From NCBI GenBank assembly GCA_039640505.1, contig CP046865.1, positions 868,001 to 932,000 of the forward strand: a DNA stretch of 64,000 bases. The letters run 5' to 3'. Both the position numbers and the translations under genes were made by a program. Shown here piece after piece: positions 1 to 8,644 of the stretch. Source of the stretch: Rhodobacteraceae bacterium Araon29 (lineage in GTDB: Bacteria > Pseudomonadota > Alphaproteobacteria > Rhodobacterales > Rhodobacteraceae). Each line of letters starts with the position of its first letter. Position 1 is the stretch's first letter. The notes beneath the pieces were generated by a model that saw only the letters and a program-made list of their open reading frames with translations, was not told the DNA's origin and searched no databases.

Positions 1-1
1 T

Positions 2-1117
2 ATAGATGCCCATGAGCCCGGTTGGGGCGCGTCTGGAAGGAACGGCGGTCAGGTTATCCCAGGCTTAAAAATCATGCCCGATGAAATACTCGCGCGGTTT
101 GGCCCAGAAAGAGGGAAGCAGATTATAAAAACGGTGGGGCAGGCACCGGCAGTTCTTTATGATGTCGTGGACAAATATAAGATTGAGTGTGATCTGCAAA
201 AGACAGGTTGGATACAGCTTGCCAAAGGCCCCAAGGGCGCAGAAACAATCAAAGCTCACTTGACGCAATGGGGTGCAAGGGATGTTGACGTGCGCCAGCT
301 TGATCGGGATCAAATTCCGGCACTGGTTGGAACCAGTTCATATTATATGGGCCTGCTGGATAAAAGAGGCGGCACTCTTCATCCGCTAAAATATGCAAGA
401 GGACTTGCGAAAGCCTGTGTCTCGAATGGTGTTCATATATATAAGGACAGCCCGGCTTTATCGCTTGAACGGGTCGATAAAGCTTGGGTGGTTCATAGCA
501 CGCAAGGACGGGTTAAAGCAGAAACCATAGTGGTCTGTACCAACGGCTATACCGGCAATATGTGGCCGGGCCTTTCAAAATCATTGGTGCCGGTGCTGAC
601 AGGGGTGGTTGCAACCAACCCATTGCCAAATGAGCTTTGCGATAAAATTTTACCAAACCGCCAAGGGGTTGCGGATACCCAAAGACTGTTATCTTGGTTT
701 GGGCTTGATGCGCAAAACCGCCTTATCTTTGGCAGCCGCACCAATGCACAAATCGAGTCAATTGACCAAAATAAATTCTCATTTGGTATTCGGCGTCTAT
801 ATGAAATTTTTCCTGATATCAAAGGCGTTGAGTTACAGCATTTGTGGACCGGACGAGTTGCCTTAACCCTTGATCACGTTCCCCATATTCACAAATTGGC
901 CGGCGGTATATTCTGTGGGCTTGGCTTTAATGGTCGCGGGGTTGCCATGACAACCACATTTGGGAAAATTCTTGCCAAACACTGTTTGGGCGAAATTGAG
1001 GACAATGAGTTTCTGCCTATTTCACCAGTAAAAAAAGTTCCTCTAAATCAGTTTAGAGGCAGCGGCATAACCATTGCGCTGACGTGGAAGCGAATGATGG
1101 ATACGTTGCAACCCTAA
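2..1117 (+). CDS. FAD-dependent amine oxidoreductase (DAO family, PuuB-like), 5' truncated by window
   Basis: The reading frame is open from base 2, upstream of the first ATG at 74, so the gene starts outside the window and 371 residues are visible. The first residues contain GASGRNGGQVIPGLK, a signature of the gamma-glutamylputrescine oxidase / glycine-oxidase-like DAO family. The C-terminal part has FCGLGFNGRGVAMTT, the usual FAD-contacting end of the fold. Proteins of this family oxidise a primary or secondary amine with FAD and O2 in the cytoplasm. The substrate cannot be read from the sequence. The gene converges on the cupin gene with a 20-base gap. The N-terminal dinucleotide-binding GxGxxG lies off the edge. 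Family is confident; function as polyamine or amino-acid oxidase is inferred. Confidence 0.88.
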   Translation: MDAHEPGWGASGRNGGQVIPGLKIMPDEILARFGPERGKQIIKTVGQAPAVLYDVVDKYKIECDLQKTGWIQLAKGPKGAETIKAHLTQWGARDVDVRQLDRDQIPALVGTSSYYMGLLDKRGGTLHPLKYARGLAKACVSNGVHIYKDSPALSLERVDKAWVVHSTQGRVKAETIVVCTNGYTGNMWPGLSKSLVPVLTGVVATNPLPNELCDKILPNRQGVADTQRLLSWFGLDAQNRLIFGSRTNAQIESIDQNKFSFGIRRLYEIFPDIKGVELQHLWTGRVALTLDHVPHIHKLAGGIFCGLGFNGRGVAMTTTFGKILAKHCLGEIEDNEFLPISPVKKVPLNQFRGSGITIALTWKRMMDTLQP

Positions 1118-1137
1118 CCAAAAAGGGGGCTGGTACC

Positions 1138-1500
1138 CTAATCAGGTGGCTCTTCTGAGTGCTCAGAAAATACAGCAACAGTGCAGCCTTTTTCCGAGTA
1201 TGAGTTATGCTCGCTTCCCGGGGCAAGCCAAACCACATCGCCGGCCTTGTAGATTGATCCATCATGATCTTTAAGCTCGCCTTCGATGACATAAAATTCT
1301 TCCGCGCCCCCATGGCGATGCGGCGCAGAGCTTGCACCGGGTTCCATTTTATAAATGTAGAAACCTAAATTTGGTGGCATGTCAGGATTGAGTTTTAGAA
1401 AAGAAGTACCCTTTTCCCCGGTTTCTTCGGGATCATAGGGGGTGAACTTGGCGTCTTTGATGTTGACGACACGGCGATCTTTCGCTGCTACTGGTTTCAT
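1138..1500 (-). CDS. Cupin-domain protein
   Basis: A 120-residue single-domain cupin. Motif 1 is visible as PHRHGGAEEFYVIEGE (metal-ligand His and Glu), followed by GDVVWLAPGSEHNSYS as motif 2. A GAGGTGAACGGGAA sequence just before the ATG is a good ribosome binding site. It lies 68 bases downstream of the Rieske oxygenase on the same strand, so the two are probably co-transcribed. Small cupins beside oxygenases are often dioxygenases, isomerases or binding proteins. The exact role here is not determinable. Confidence 0.85.
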   Translation of the reverse strand: MKPVAAKDRRVVNIKDAKFTPYDPEETGEKGTSFLKLNPDMPPNLGFYIYKMEPGASSAPHRHGGAEEFYVIEGELKDHDGSIYKAGDVVWLAPGSEHNSYSEKGCTVAVFSEHSEEPPD

Positions 1501-1568
1501 TTCCCGTTCACCTCAATGTTCCCTTTCATTTATTGGTTGGTTATCACTTTTCTCAACTCTGGCCTAAT

Positions 1569-2771
1569 TTATGGATTACTGGCAAGCAAATCCTTATTCA
1601 TTTCTTCAAGCTTTCCTTGAGGGGGTTCTGGTGCGTCCAAAATAGGAAAATAGACCCGCAGTGCATCATGGTAACTGCGCACCCCGTATTCTAAATCTGA
1701 CAGAATGATACCGTCATATCCACTTGAGAAGGCGGCCTCCCAAGTCCATTCTATCAATTGCTCATCTTCCTTTGAGGTATACCGATCGATGCGCATGCTC
1801 AGATACCGAGAAAGCCGTTTTTGTCTGTCTTCGTTTGGAAATTTATATGATGCACCACGTTGAATGGTTTTGCCGTTTTCAACGGGGAATTCTTGATAAA
1901 AAATGACCGAGTCTGGGTAGAGTCCGAAGACAAGATTTGGAAATACTCCAATATACAGCCAGCAATTTTGATGCTCTTTATCAAGCCCTTCCTTGTGGCT
2001 TAGGATTTTCTTATAGTTTTGCACGCTCCATAACCGGCCTTTTCCTTCGCGAAAGGCGCCCACAGATCGTGCGGTTCCGTTGGTAAAGGGCTCGTCGTGA
2101 TAGTTTGACCCAAAAAGGTCATGCAACCCCGGATGTGCCAAAGGGACATGATAGCCTTCGTTATCGACATCGCGCACGCACTTCCAGTTAGCAGCAACAT
2201 CTTCTGTCCAGTAATCATCGCCAGATGGCAATAGATCGGAGAGTTCATATTGCTCAATCTCGGCATCAAATGGCGCAAGAATTTCACGAATGGAAGGCTG
2301 TGGCCCCGGTTGAAACCTCACAAAGATAAACCCGTTCCAATTTTCCATCTCAATTGGTTTCAAACCGTATTTTATAGGATCTAAATCAGGCAGAGACGCG
2401 GGCTGCGCTGCGCCTCGCAATGTCCCGTCAAGATTATAAGCCCAGCCGTGGAAAGGGCATATAATTGCTGATCTGCAGCTGCCTTTTTCGTCGGCAACAA
2501 CCCGCGATCCGCGATGCCGGCACAAATTATGAAAGGCGCGTATCTGATCGTCTTTGCCGCGTATGATTAATGCGCGTTCATCGACGAAATCGCATGTTAT
2601 GAAGTTGCCCGGTTCCGGAATATCACTTTGGTGACAAATCAACTGCCAATGGCGGCGAAAAAGAAGCTCTTTTTCCTGTTCCAGCATTTCTTTGTTAAAA
2701 AAACTCCACGCTGGAAGCCCGCTGCGATCCCAGGTATTTGGAGATGACGTGGATTTATTTCTGGAATTCAT
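1569..2771 (-). CDS. Rieske [2Fe-2S] ring-hydroxylating oxygenase, alpha subunit type
   Basis: A 400-residue protein with the two-domain plan of Rieske non-heme iron oxygenases. The Rieske cluster ligands are seen as CRH and, 18 residues on, CPFH (around residues 85-110). The mononuclear iron site is in NEGYHVPLAHPGLH (around residue 200), which supplies the two histidines of the 2-His-1-carboxylate triad. The family takes electrons from a separate reductase and hydroxylates or demethylates aromatic, quaternary-amine or similar substrates; no reductase gene is adjacent. Start is supported by AGGGGAAATAGG just upstream. With the FAD amine oxidase and cupin alongside, an amine or betaine-type substrate is possible but only inferred. 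Confidence 0.92.
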   Translation of the reverse strand: MNSRNKSTSSPNTWDRSGLPAWSFFNKEMLEQEKELLFRRHWQLICHQSDIPEPGNFITCDFVDERALIIRGKDDQIRAFHNLCRHRGSRVVADEKGSCRSAIICPFHGWAYNLDGTLRGAAQPASLPDLDPIKYGLKPIEMENWNGFIFVRFQPGPQPSIREILAPFDAEIEQYELSDLLPSGDDYWTEDVAANWKCVRDVDNEGYHVPLAHPGLHDLFGSNYHDEPFTNGTARSVGAFREGKGRLWSVQNYKKILSHKEGLDKEHQNCWLYIGVFPNLVFGLYPDSVIFYQEFPVENGKTIQRGASYKFPNEDRQKRLSRYLSMRIDRYTSKEDEQLIEWTWEAAFSSGYDGIILSDLEYGVRSYHDALRVYFPILDAPEPPQGKLEEMNKDLLASNP

Positions 2772-2959
2772 CCTATTTCCCCTTTGCCAATTACAAATCT
2801 ATAGCAAGTGTTATTTAAGCGCTCAAACATAAATCCTCTGTCGTTGCGTAAATGCAGTTAAGCTTGGCAATTTATTAGATGTAATGGGTGATCAGAATGT
2901 AATCGCACACAGTGATTCGGGAAAAAATGGATTAAAACAGATCCAAAATGATCTCTGCC

Positions 2960-3000
2960 TGTGGAGAACCTATGGATAAGATAAACAATTCTGTGGATAA
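2960..3000. promoter_or_regulatory. Cluster of three DnaA-box-like 9-mers
   Basis: TGTGGAGAA (2960), TATGGATAA (2971) and TGTGGATAA (2992) are reverse complements of TTCTCCACA, TTATCCATA and TTATCCACA. The last is the perfect DnaA box, the second fits TTATNCANA and the first has one mismatch. Starts are 11 and 21 bases apart, one and two helical turns, so all face the same side of the DNA. AT-rich sequence follows (3015-3050). Could be an origin element, a DnaA-titrating site or DnaA-regulated promoter. Neighbouring genes are not those usually flanking alphaproteobacterial oriC. Confidence 0.4.
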
Positions 3001-3266
3001 GCCCGAGAAACTCAAGAAATATGATTTTTTATCTTGATTTAAACATGTTTCGTGACACGATGATCTTAGGATTTCAACTGGGGGGTAATCAAAGATTAAA
3101 GCAAGGAGGCCGAGTAACATCAGCTAAATTGTCGAGATTAGAGGTTAACCGTTTTCCGAGTTGCTGCTTGTATGAGGTTCGTCCTACCAGAAGATTAGAG
3201 TTCGCTCTGAAAAGCTGGTGAACAGTGTATAGGTAGATTAACGGCTCAGAAGCAGTAGTTTTCCTA

Positions 3267-3310
3267 GGGCGTTCTATAACCTTTCAGGTGGTAGGACGCC
3301 CTTTTAATTT
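3267..3310 (+). terminator. Rho-independent terminator-like hairpin
   Basis: A 10-base stem (GGGCGTTCTA with TAGGACGCCC, two G-T pairs) closes a 15-base loop and is followed by CTTTTAATTT. There is no clear protein gene upstream on this strand back to the DnaA-box cluster, so it may end a small untranslated RNA starting somewhere between 3000 and 3250. Confidence 0.5.
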
Positions 3311-3315
3311 GAACG

Positions 3316-3362
3316 GGCGCCGAGGCAATCTGGGGGGTATCCTAGATACATGCCCCGGCGCG
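3316..3362. other. Structured hairpin in a long gene-free stretch
   Basis: An imperfect long hairpin: outer arms GCGCCG/CGGCGC, inner arms GGGG/CCCC and GTATC-CTA-GATAC at the tip. It has no T run and lies 15 bases after the terminator-like hairpin. The remainder of 3363-3532 shows no convincing gene or RNA family. Function unknown; it might be part of a structured RNA or a protein-binding palindrome. Confidence 0.35.
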
Positions 3363-3532
3363 GGTTCGTCCTGAGTATCGGATAATTTACCTTGACCGTT
3401 TTATCAACGGCTCAAACGCATATTATAGCGGCGTTTGGATGGTTGTTGCATTTCTGCTGCAGGGCAAAACTGGGGTAAAGACGCTGCTGCTATGCTTGGC
3501 TTAAACCCTAACCTTTGAGTTTATCGGCAAAT

Positions 3533-4120
3533 CTAAAACGCGTGACCTACTAGATCGATCACTGTGGCCTCATCCCAAAGAATTGATCCAAGGGGCATCA
3601 CCATCAATTCGCTATCGCTTAATTCAATAACTTCACCGGTTTTTACACCGATCAAAGAAGTACACCTGACTTTATTGGGTACTGATTTAAAACCGGATGC
3701 TGTATAAAGAGGCCGGTTGCCAAAGAGCAAGAAAAACGCGCATTGAGAGGATTTAACCTCTTTAATAGCGCGATGCAGAAGCTGCGTTGCAATACCTTGC
3801 CCCCGATAGCTTATATCTGTTGCCACATCACCCAGACCCGCAATGGTTAAAAGTTTGCCGCCCATTCTTATGGCTCTGATGGTAATGCCCATATGGCCAA
3901 TGACAGCCGCTTTTTGACGCATCAAAAGACGAATGTGGTGGCGTTGCTGAAAAAAACTGCGTGTGCCGTAATCCACGCCAAAGGATCCGTCAAGCAAGCT
4001 CCCAATTGCCTTGTCGTCGCGTTTTGACAGCCGCATTTCTTCGATACGTTCGATTTTCATTTGATCTACCCAAATCTTGAATTTCAGATGGCCGTTTCTG
4101 ATGCGGTCATCGGGTGACAC
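3533..4120 (-). CDS. GNAT-family N-acetyltransferase
   Basis: Up to 195 residues. The acetyl-CoA pyrophosphate-binding motif A is visible as DISYRGQGIATQLL, preceded by the beta-4 strand containing TIAGLGDVATD and followed by FFLLFGNRPLYTASGF, the usual beta-5/alpha-4 region of GNAT enzymes. The longest start is a GTG at 4120. An in-frame ATG 20 codons later (MKIERIEEM, 4060) is an alternative, but the segment before it looks protein-like. Substrate is unknown. It stands alone with 200-760 base gaps to both neighbours. Confidence 0.85.
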   Translation of the reverse strand: MSPDDRIRNGHLKFKIWVDQMKIERIEEMRLSKRDDKAIGSLLDGSFGVDYGTRSFFQQRHHIRLLMRQKAAVIGHMGITIRAIRMGGKLLTIAGLGDVATDISYRGQGIATQLLHRAIKEVKSSQCAFFLLFGNRPLYTASGFKSVPNKVRCTSLIGVKTGEVIELSDSELMVMPLGSILWDEATVIDLVGHAF

Positions 4121-4340
4121 ACGCTATTTATGTAGGTATAGCCAAAGCGATCCAAGCTAAATTTAAGTGGATTAAAATTTTGGCCTTCTTGTAAACTCGG
4201 CTTAAAAGGAGGTTTTGATTGATACGCGCTTCAAACGCTTTTCTATTAATAGAAACATGTGGTGCAAATTATCCTGTATTTTCTGCAAATGCGCAAAGGT
4301 GATTGTCTTTACAATTTAGCTTATGTGGCTGTTATCTGCT

Positions 4341-6077
4341 TCACACCAAGGCGCTGGATTTAAGAATTGGCTCGAGCATGGATTTCATTTCATCTTTTCG
4401 ATAAGGCTCGTCTCGGATCAACCGTTCGACAGAAAGCCCATAATCTGTTTCAATTTCCGCCACTTTTCCCGCCGCTAGGTCAACATGACCCAAATGGTAA
4501 TTATTGGCGGATTCAAATACAGATATAATTGGATCTGGAAACTTTATTCTTTTGAAAATATCATCGCTGGCTTGATGGTCATGTTGCCAGAATTTCAATA
4601 CACCTTCTATTTCGTAAAGCAGATCAGACGCCGTTGGATTTATTTTTTTCGCCCGATCCAATTCGTTCTGAGCTTCGTCCAATCGGCCGTCATACATTAG
4701 TACTTTGCAGTGCTTGGCAGCAATATATAGATCAGAGGGGCAAAGACTACAGGCATGGCGGTGATGCGCCAATGAAGATTCGTAGTTTCCATTTGACAAC
4801 TGCATAGCGCCCATGATCCTGTTCGCCTCAGCGTCGTCAGGGTCAAGTTGAAGGGCTTTCTCAATGCTTTTTAATGCCTCTTGCATCCAGTTAGGGCCTA
4901 AAATCTCGGGTTCCCAAGATGATAGGTTGGCCGTCGAGCAAACTTTCCATGCCAGCGCTCTTGGATAGTTTGGATCAATATCCACGGCTCTGCTGAAAAG
5001 GTCATAGGCCTTGCGCGCATCTTCGCGCGAAATAATCGAATTTCTGTGATGCTTCAGGCCCTGAAGAACAAGATCATACGCACGTGCATCCTCTGGCGGT
5101 TTATTGGCCGATGAGCGCACCTCATCTTTTTCAACTTGACCGACAAGTTTTGATGCAACGGTCGATGCCAAGGTTTCTTCTAATTCCCAAATCCCCTCTT
5201 TGGTGGTTTCAAATTTCTCTGACCAAATGGTTTGACTGTTTTCCGAGTTATCTAATTTGATGTTAACACGAACACGGTTGCCCATGCTGCGAACAGCGCC
5301 TGACAATATATATTTGGCAGACAAGGCTTGCCCGATTTCCTTTAGTGACTTTTCACCTGCAAGAAAAGCAAAGCTGGCATTGCTTGAAGTTACACGCAGA
5401 GATTTATAACGGGACAAAGCACTAATTAGATCTTCTGAAACGCCCTCGCAGAAATATTGCTGCTCTTCATCAGAACTGAGGTTCTTTAAAAGTAATACCG
5501 CAATTGAACCGGGCAGGGTTTCGACATTGACAACTTTTTCAGTGTTTGAGGCCCCATAACGCCCCATTTGATACCCTGATTTCCACATATAAACAGCTGT
5601 CGGGTTTGAAATGTTCTTTAGGCTTAATTCACCCAAATAGGCAAAGGAACTTTGGGTTTCTGACAGCAGCTTATCAAAAGCACTTTTGCTTACATAAACC
5701 CCTTCGGGAGACGAGGCGGCTTCAAGCCGCGCCGCGACATTAACAGTGTCCCCGAACACATTGTCATCTGCATCCATGACTGCGCCATAGTTGATACCTG
5801 CACGAAACATCATCCGCCGTTCTGTGGGTGATCCGGCATTTAGACGGGCCATTTCTTCTTGAATGGCCACTGCGCAAAGTGCGGCTTTATCCGCTTCTGC
5901 AAATTCTGAAACAATGCTATCGCCGGCCTCATTAAAAACACGCCCACTCATGGAAAGGACAAGACTGTGGATGCGTTTTCTTCGGGCAGACAATACATCG
6001 ATGGTCACCGTGGGGTTTTCAGCAACTTGTTTTGAAAACCCAACCACATCTAACGCCAAAACTGTTGTTTCTCGCAT
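4341..6077 (-). CDS. Class III adenylate cyclase fused to TolB-like and TPR domains
   Basis: 578 residues. Residues 1-165 form a class III nucleotide cyclase domain: metal-binding Asp10 in ALDVVGFSK, Asp53 in AGDSIVSEF, then GINYGAV and VFGDTVNVAARLEAA with the conserved Asn and Arg. Residues about 190-315 resemble the TolB N-terminal/FlgO-like module (IAVLLLKNLSSDEEQQYFCEG, then YILSGAVRS), and residues about 340-520 contain tetratricopeptide-like repeats. There is no obvious membrane segment. This fusion type is common in alphaproteobacteria. It should make cAMP from ATP in the cytoplasm, with the C-terminal part probably sensing a ligand or partner; no signal can be named. Confidence 0.9.
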   Translation of the reverse strand: MRETTVLALDVVGFSKQVAENPTVTIDVLSARRKRIHSLVLSMSGRVFNEAGDSIVSEFAEADKAALCAVAIQEEMARLNAGSPTERRMMFRAGINYGAVMDADDNVFGDTVNVAARLEAASSPEGVYVSKSAFDKLLSETQSSFAYLGELSLKNISNPTAVYMWKSGYQMGRYGASNTEKVVNVETLPGSIAVLLLKNLSSDEEQQYFCEGVSEDLISALSRYKSLRVTSSNASFAFLAGEKSLKEIGQALSAKYILSGAVRSMGNRVRVNIKLDNSENSQTIWSEKFETTKEGIWELEETLASTVASKLVGQVEKDEVRSSANKPPEDARAYDLVLQGLKHHRNSIISREDARKAYDLFSRAVDIDPNYPRALAWKVCSTANLSSWEPEILGPNWMQEALKSIEKALQLDPDDAEANRIMGAMQLSNGNYESSLAHHRHACSLCPSDLYIAAKHCKVLMYDGRLDEAQNELDRAKKINPTASDLLYEIEGVLKFWQHDHQASDDIFKRIKFPDPIISVFESANNYHLGHVDLAAGKVAEIETDYGLSVERLIRDEPYRKDEMKSMLEPILKSSALV

Positions 6078-6224
6078 AGTGAAGCCCCGAATAAAAATGA
6101 GAACTAAATAAGTTAATCCGTATATTAAATTATTACATATTTATTATGTGGGAGTCACAAAAAAACTGAAAAGATATTTAGATAAAAATTCATTTGCAAA
6201 TAAAACAGTTTTGGCGTGAAACTT

Positions 6225-7349
6225 TTAAAAGGCAAATCTGTCAAATTCAAAATTGTCTTTTAGTATTATTAAATCTCCAATAGGGCGGTTTAATAATAGG
6301 CCGAGTTCAGGTTTTCCGATAACTGCAGCGGGCACTGAGATCGCCATCTTTAGGGCCTCAGAGGGGGAGAGGCCGATGTTTTCAATGAGCCTTTTGACAC
6401 TTTGCGACATAGTGATATGCGCACCGGCCAGATTGCCTTGGCTATTTATCAACCGCCCACCTTTTATTTTCACCTCTGCATTATAAAGCTTGAAATGCTC
6501 AGGGCCGCTGATTGTTGGCATCGCGTCTGAAATGACGAACATGCGATCGGGGCAGGGCCGCGCACGTAAGGCCATTTTTATAAGGTCGTCAGACACATGA
6601 TACCCATCGCAAATAATCCCCGCATAGGCATCGGAATTTATGGCGGCGGCGACTACGCCCGGGTCTCGGTTGATCATGGGCGGCATGGCGTTAAACAAAT
6701 GGGTAAAGCACCGCGCCCCCTCTGCAAGCGCCATCCGGCCTTCTTCTGCGGTGGCATTTGTGTGGCCGATGGACACAACCGCCCCCAGTTCGGCGAGATC
6801 TGAAATCACTGTCTTACCCACAATTTCGGGCGCTACGGTGATCATGACAGGAATGTCAGAGTCGCGCAGTTTTTTCACCAAGCCAAGGGTTTCGGAATCA
6901 AAGGGGCGAATATGCTCTTTTGCATGGGTGCCGCGGCGGCTTATGGCGAGGTGGGGGCCTTCGATATGCAGCCCAATGATGCCAGCTTCCCCTTTTGCCT
7001 CTAGGGCGGCGTCAACCGCGGCGTGCAATACCTCGTGGGTATCGGTGATGACGGTCGGCAAAACGGCGACTGTGCCATAGCGCCGATGAGCGCGAAGAAT
7101 TTGACGCATTGTTTGGTGGCTGGGCTGATTGTTAAGCAAGACGCCGCCGCCACCGTTGACTTGCAAATCCACAAAACCGGGTGTCAAAATACCGCTCAAG
7201 TCAACCGCCGAAGCGGTGTTGGGCATTTCATCCACAGGCATTATCTGAACCAAATTCCCGTCTTCAATTCGCACTGCGTGACCTGATAGAAGATCATTAC
7301 CGTCAAAGATGCACGTAGGTTTTATCCATCCATTCATCTGCGTCATCAC
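6225..7349 (-). CDS. nagA: N-acetylglucosamine-6-phosphate deacetylase
   Basis: 374 residues, the normal family length. It removes acetate from GlcNAc-6-phosphate to give glucosamine-6-phosphate in the cytoplasm. The amidohydrolase pattern is present: GFVDLQVNGGGG near residue 60, the metal-ligand segment GLHIEGPHLA, SIGHTNATAEEG, GARCFTHLFNAMPP, and ISDAMPT with the catalytic Asp. It is the last gene of the ten-gene amino-sugar operon and overlaps the KbaZ-like gene by four bases (ATGA), implying translational coupling. Two successive ATG codons are possible starts. Confidence 0.95.
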   Translation of the reverse strand: MMTQMNGWIKPTCIFDGNDLLSGHAVRIEDGNLVQIMPVDEMPNTASAVDLSGILTPGFVDLQVNGGGGVLLNNQPSHQTMRQILRAHRRYGTVAVLPTVITDTHEVLHAAVDAALEAKGEAGIIGLHIEGPHLAISRRGTHAKEHIRPFDSETLGLVKKLRDSDIPVMITVAPEIVGKTVISDLAELGAVVSIGHTNATAEEGRMALAEGARCFTHLFNAMPPMINRDPGVVAAAINSDAYAGIICDGYHVSDDLIKMALRARPCPDRMFVISDAMPTISGPEHFKLYNAEVKIKGGRLINSQGNLAGAHITMSQSVKRLIENIGLSPSEALKMAISVPAAVIGKPELGLLLNRPIGDLIILKDNFEFDRFAF

Positions 7350-8644
7350 TCTGACCTCTCTTGTGCAGGTGTCGCCCGGCGTTCTGTGGTGAAAAAGTAA
7401 GGCTTTAAACTCTGCTCTACATTGGCGGCGATCAATGTCGCAGCGTTCAAAGCCCTGCCCAGTTCGGCGCGGTTGATTGTAGGGGTGGGGAAAAATTGCT
7501 CGACTAAAGCACGGCTTAAATCTCGGCTTTCCAGCGCCGCTAACAATGCGCTCACAGCGGCCTGTGCGTCAGGGTGTGGCCAGTAATAGCGAATACGATC
7601 CGCCAAGGCCAAATGCCGCTGTGCGAACTGGGCATCTGGATCGCCATGGTAATGCGATTGCCATGCGCCCCTGTCTTTAAGCATGATACGCTCCATTACC
7701 GGGCTGACAATCGGCGCTGATCCGTCTCGAAACGACAGCATTTGATCCAAGGCATAAACGGCTTGCCGCCAAGCAAACGTTAAGGCGGGTCCAACTTTTT
7801 GATAGGCAAAACCCAGTTCGGCAAGACGCGGGTATGCCGCGGGCTTTTGATAGTCGGTTGAATGGGCTTCAAGTGCCAAATTAGGCCAGCGCATCATGAC
7901 CGAGCGCAAATCAAAGGAGCGCTCTAGGGGGAGATGATAGACCGTCATAGGTCCGAACTCGACACCCGGCTGCACCACAAGACCCGAAACCAAAGCCCGC
8001 ACGTCCCCAAGCCCGGCATCCAAAAAAGCGCTCTCATGGGCCTGCAGTGTCGATGCTGCACTTTCTGGGGTGGTGGCCGCGATATCGCCGTGGCTGTCCA
8101 CTTTGGCACCGCCAGGAGGCGGGACCTCTGTGCCGATGACAAAGGTTAAACCCTCAGGGTTTTCACTGACGCTTAATGCAACAGACATCAAACGCGCTGC
8201 GCGCTGGGCGGCGGTTTGCTCATCCACTTGCGTAGGTTCGCCCGCGCAGCCTTCTGAGCAGTCTAAATGGATTTTACAAAAGCCGGCCTTAACATATTCA
8301 CGGATCATCACATCTGCTTTGGCCATTGCCTCTTCGGCGGGCAAATTGCGCCAGGCCTGCGGCCCCAAATGATCGCCGCCAAAAATAATGGCGGTTGGAT
8401 CAGCGCCAGCATTGAGCGCCAAGCGCGACACGAAAGCGACAAACTGGCTGGGTGTCATGCCGGTATAACCGCCCTCTTGGTTGACCTGATTTGAGGTGGC
8501 TTCTATGACAACCGGCTGGTTTTCGGCGGCGGCAAATTTTAAGACAATGCACAAAACACCCGGGTGGGCCGTGCAAACCGAAGGGATCGCAATGCTTTCA
8601 CCGGCGCGGTTCCGATGGACAATATCCAACAGCGCATTAACCAT
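7346..8644 (-). CDS. KbaZ/GatZ-like protein (tagatose-bisphosphate aldolase non-catalytic subunit family)
   Basis: 432 residues from the ATG at 8644 (MVNALLDIV), chosen over a longer frame because it overlaps the kinase stop by only eight bases. The sequence has the hallmark N-terminus of the family, IPSVCTAHPGVL, then IEATSNQVNQEGGYTGM and IHLDCSEGCAGEPTQ. In E. coli KbaZ/GatZ are needed for stability and full activity of the KbaY/GatY aldolase, but no KbaY/GatY gene is present in this operon. It may act with an aldolase encoded elsewhere or have a separate activity on an amino-sugar or ketose phosphate. Confidence 0.9.
   Translation of the reverse strand: MVNALLDIVHRNRAGESIAIPSVCTAHPGVLCIVLKFAAAENQPVVIEATSNQVNQEGGYTGMTPSQFVAFVSRLALNAGADPTAIIFGGDHLGPQAWRNLPAEEAMAKADVMIREYVKAGFCKIHLDCSEGCAGEPTQVDEQTAAQRAARLMSVALSVSENPEGLTFVIGTEVPPPGGAKVDSHGDIAATTPESAASTLQAHESAFLDAGLGDVRALVSGLVVQPGVEFGPMTVYHLPLERSFDLRSVMMRWPNLALEAHSTDYQKPAAYPRLAELGFAYQKVGPALTFAWRQAVYALDQMLSFRDGSAPIVSPVMERIMLKDRGAWQSHYHGDPDAQFAQRHLALADRIRYYWPHPDAQAAVSALLAALESRDLSRALVEQFFPTPTINRAELGRALNAATLIAANVEQSLKPYFFTTERRATPAQERSE

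Noticed and set aside
3021-3221. 66-residue frame between the DnaA boxes and the terminator hairpin
   Set aside because: No ribosome site, no recognisable motif and odd composition. A short RNA is as likely, so no CDS is called.
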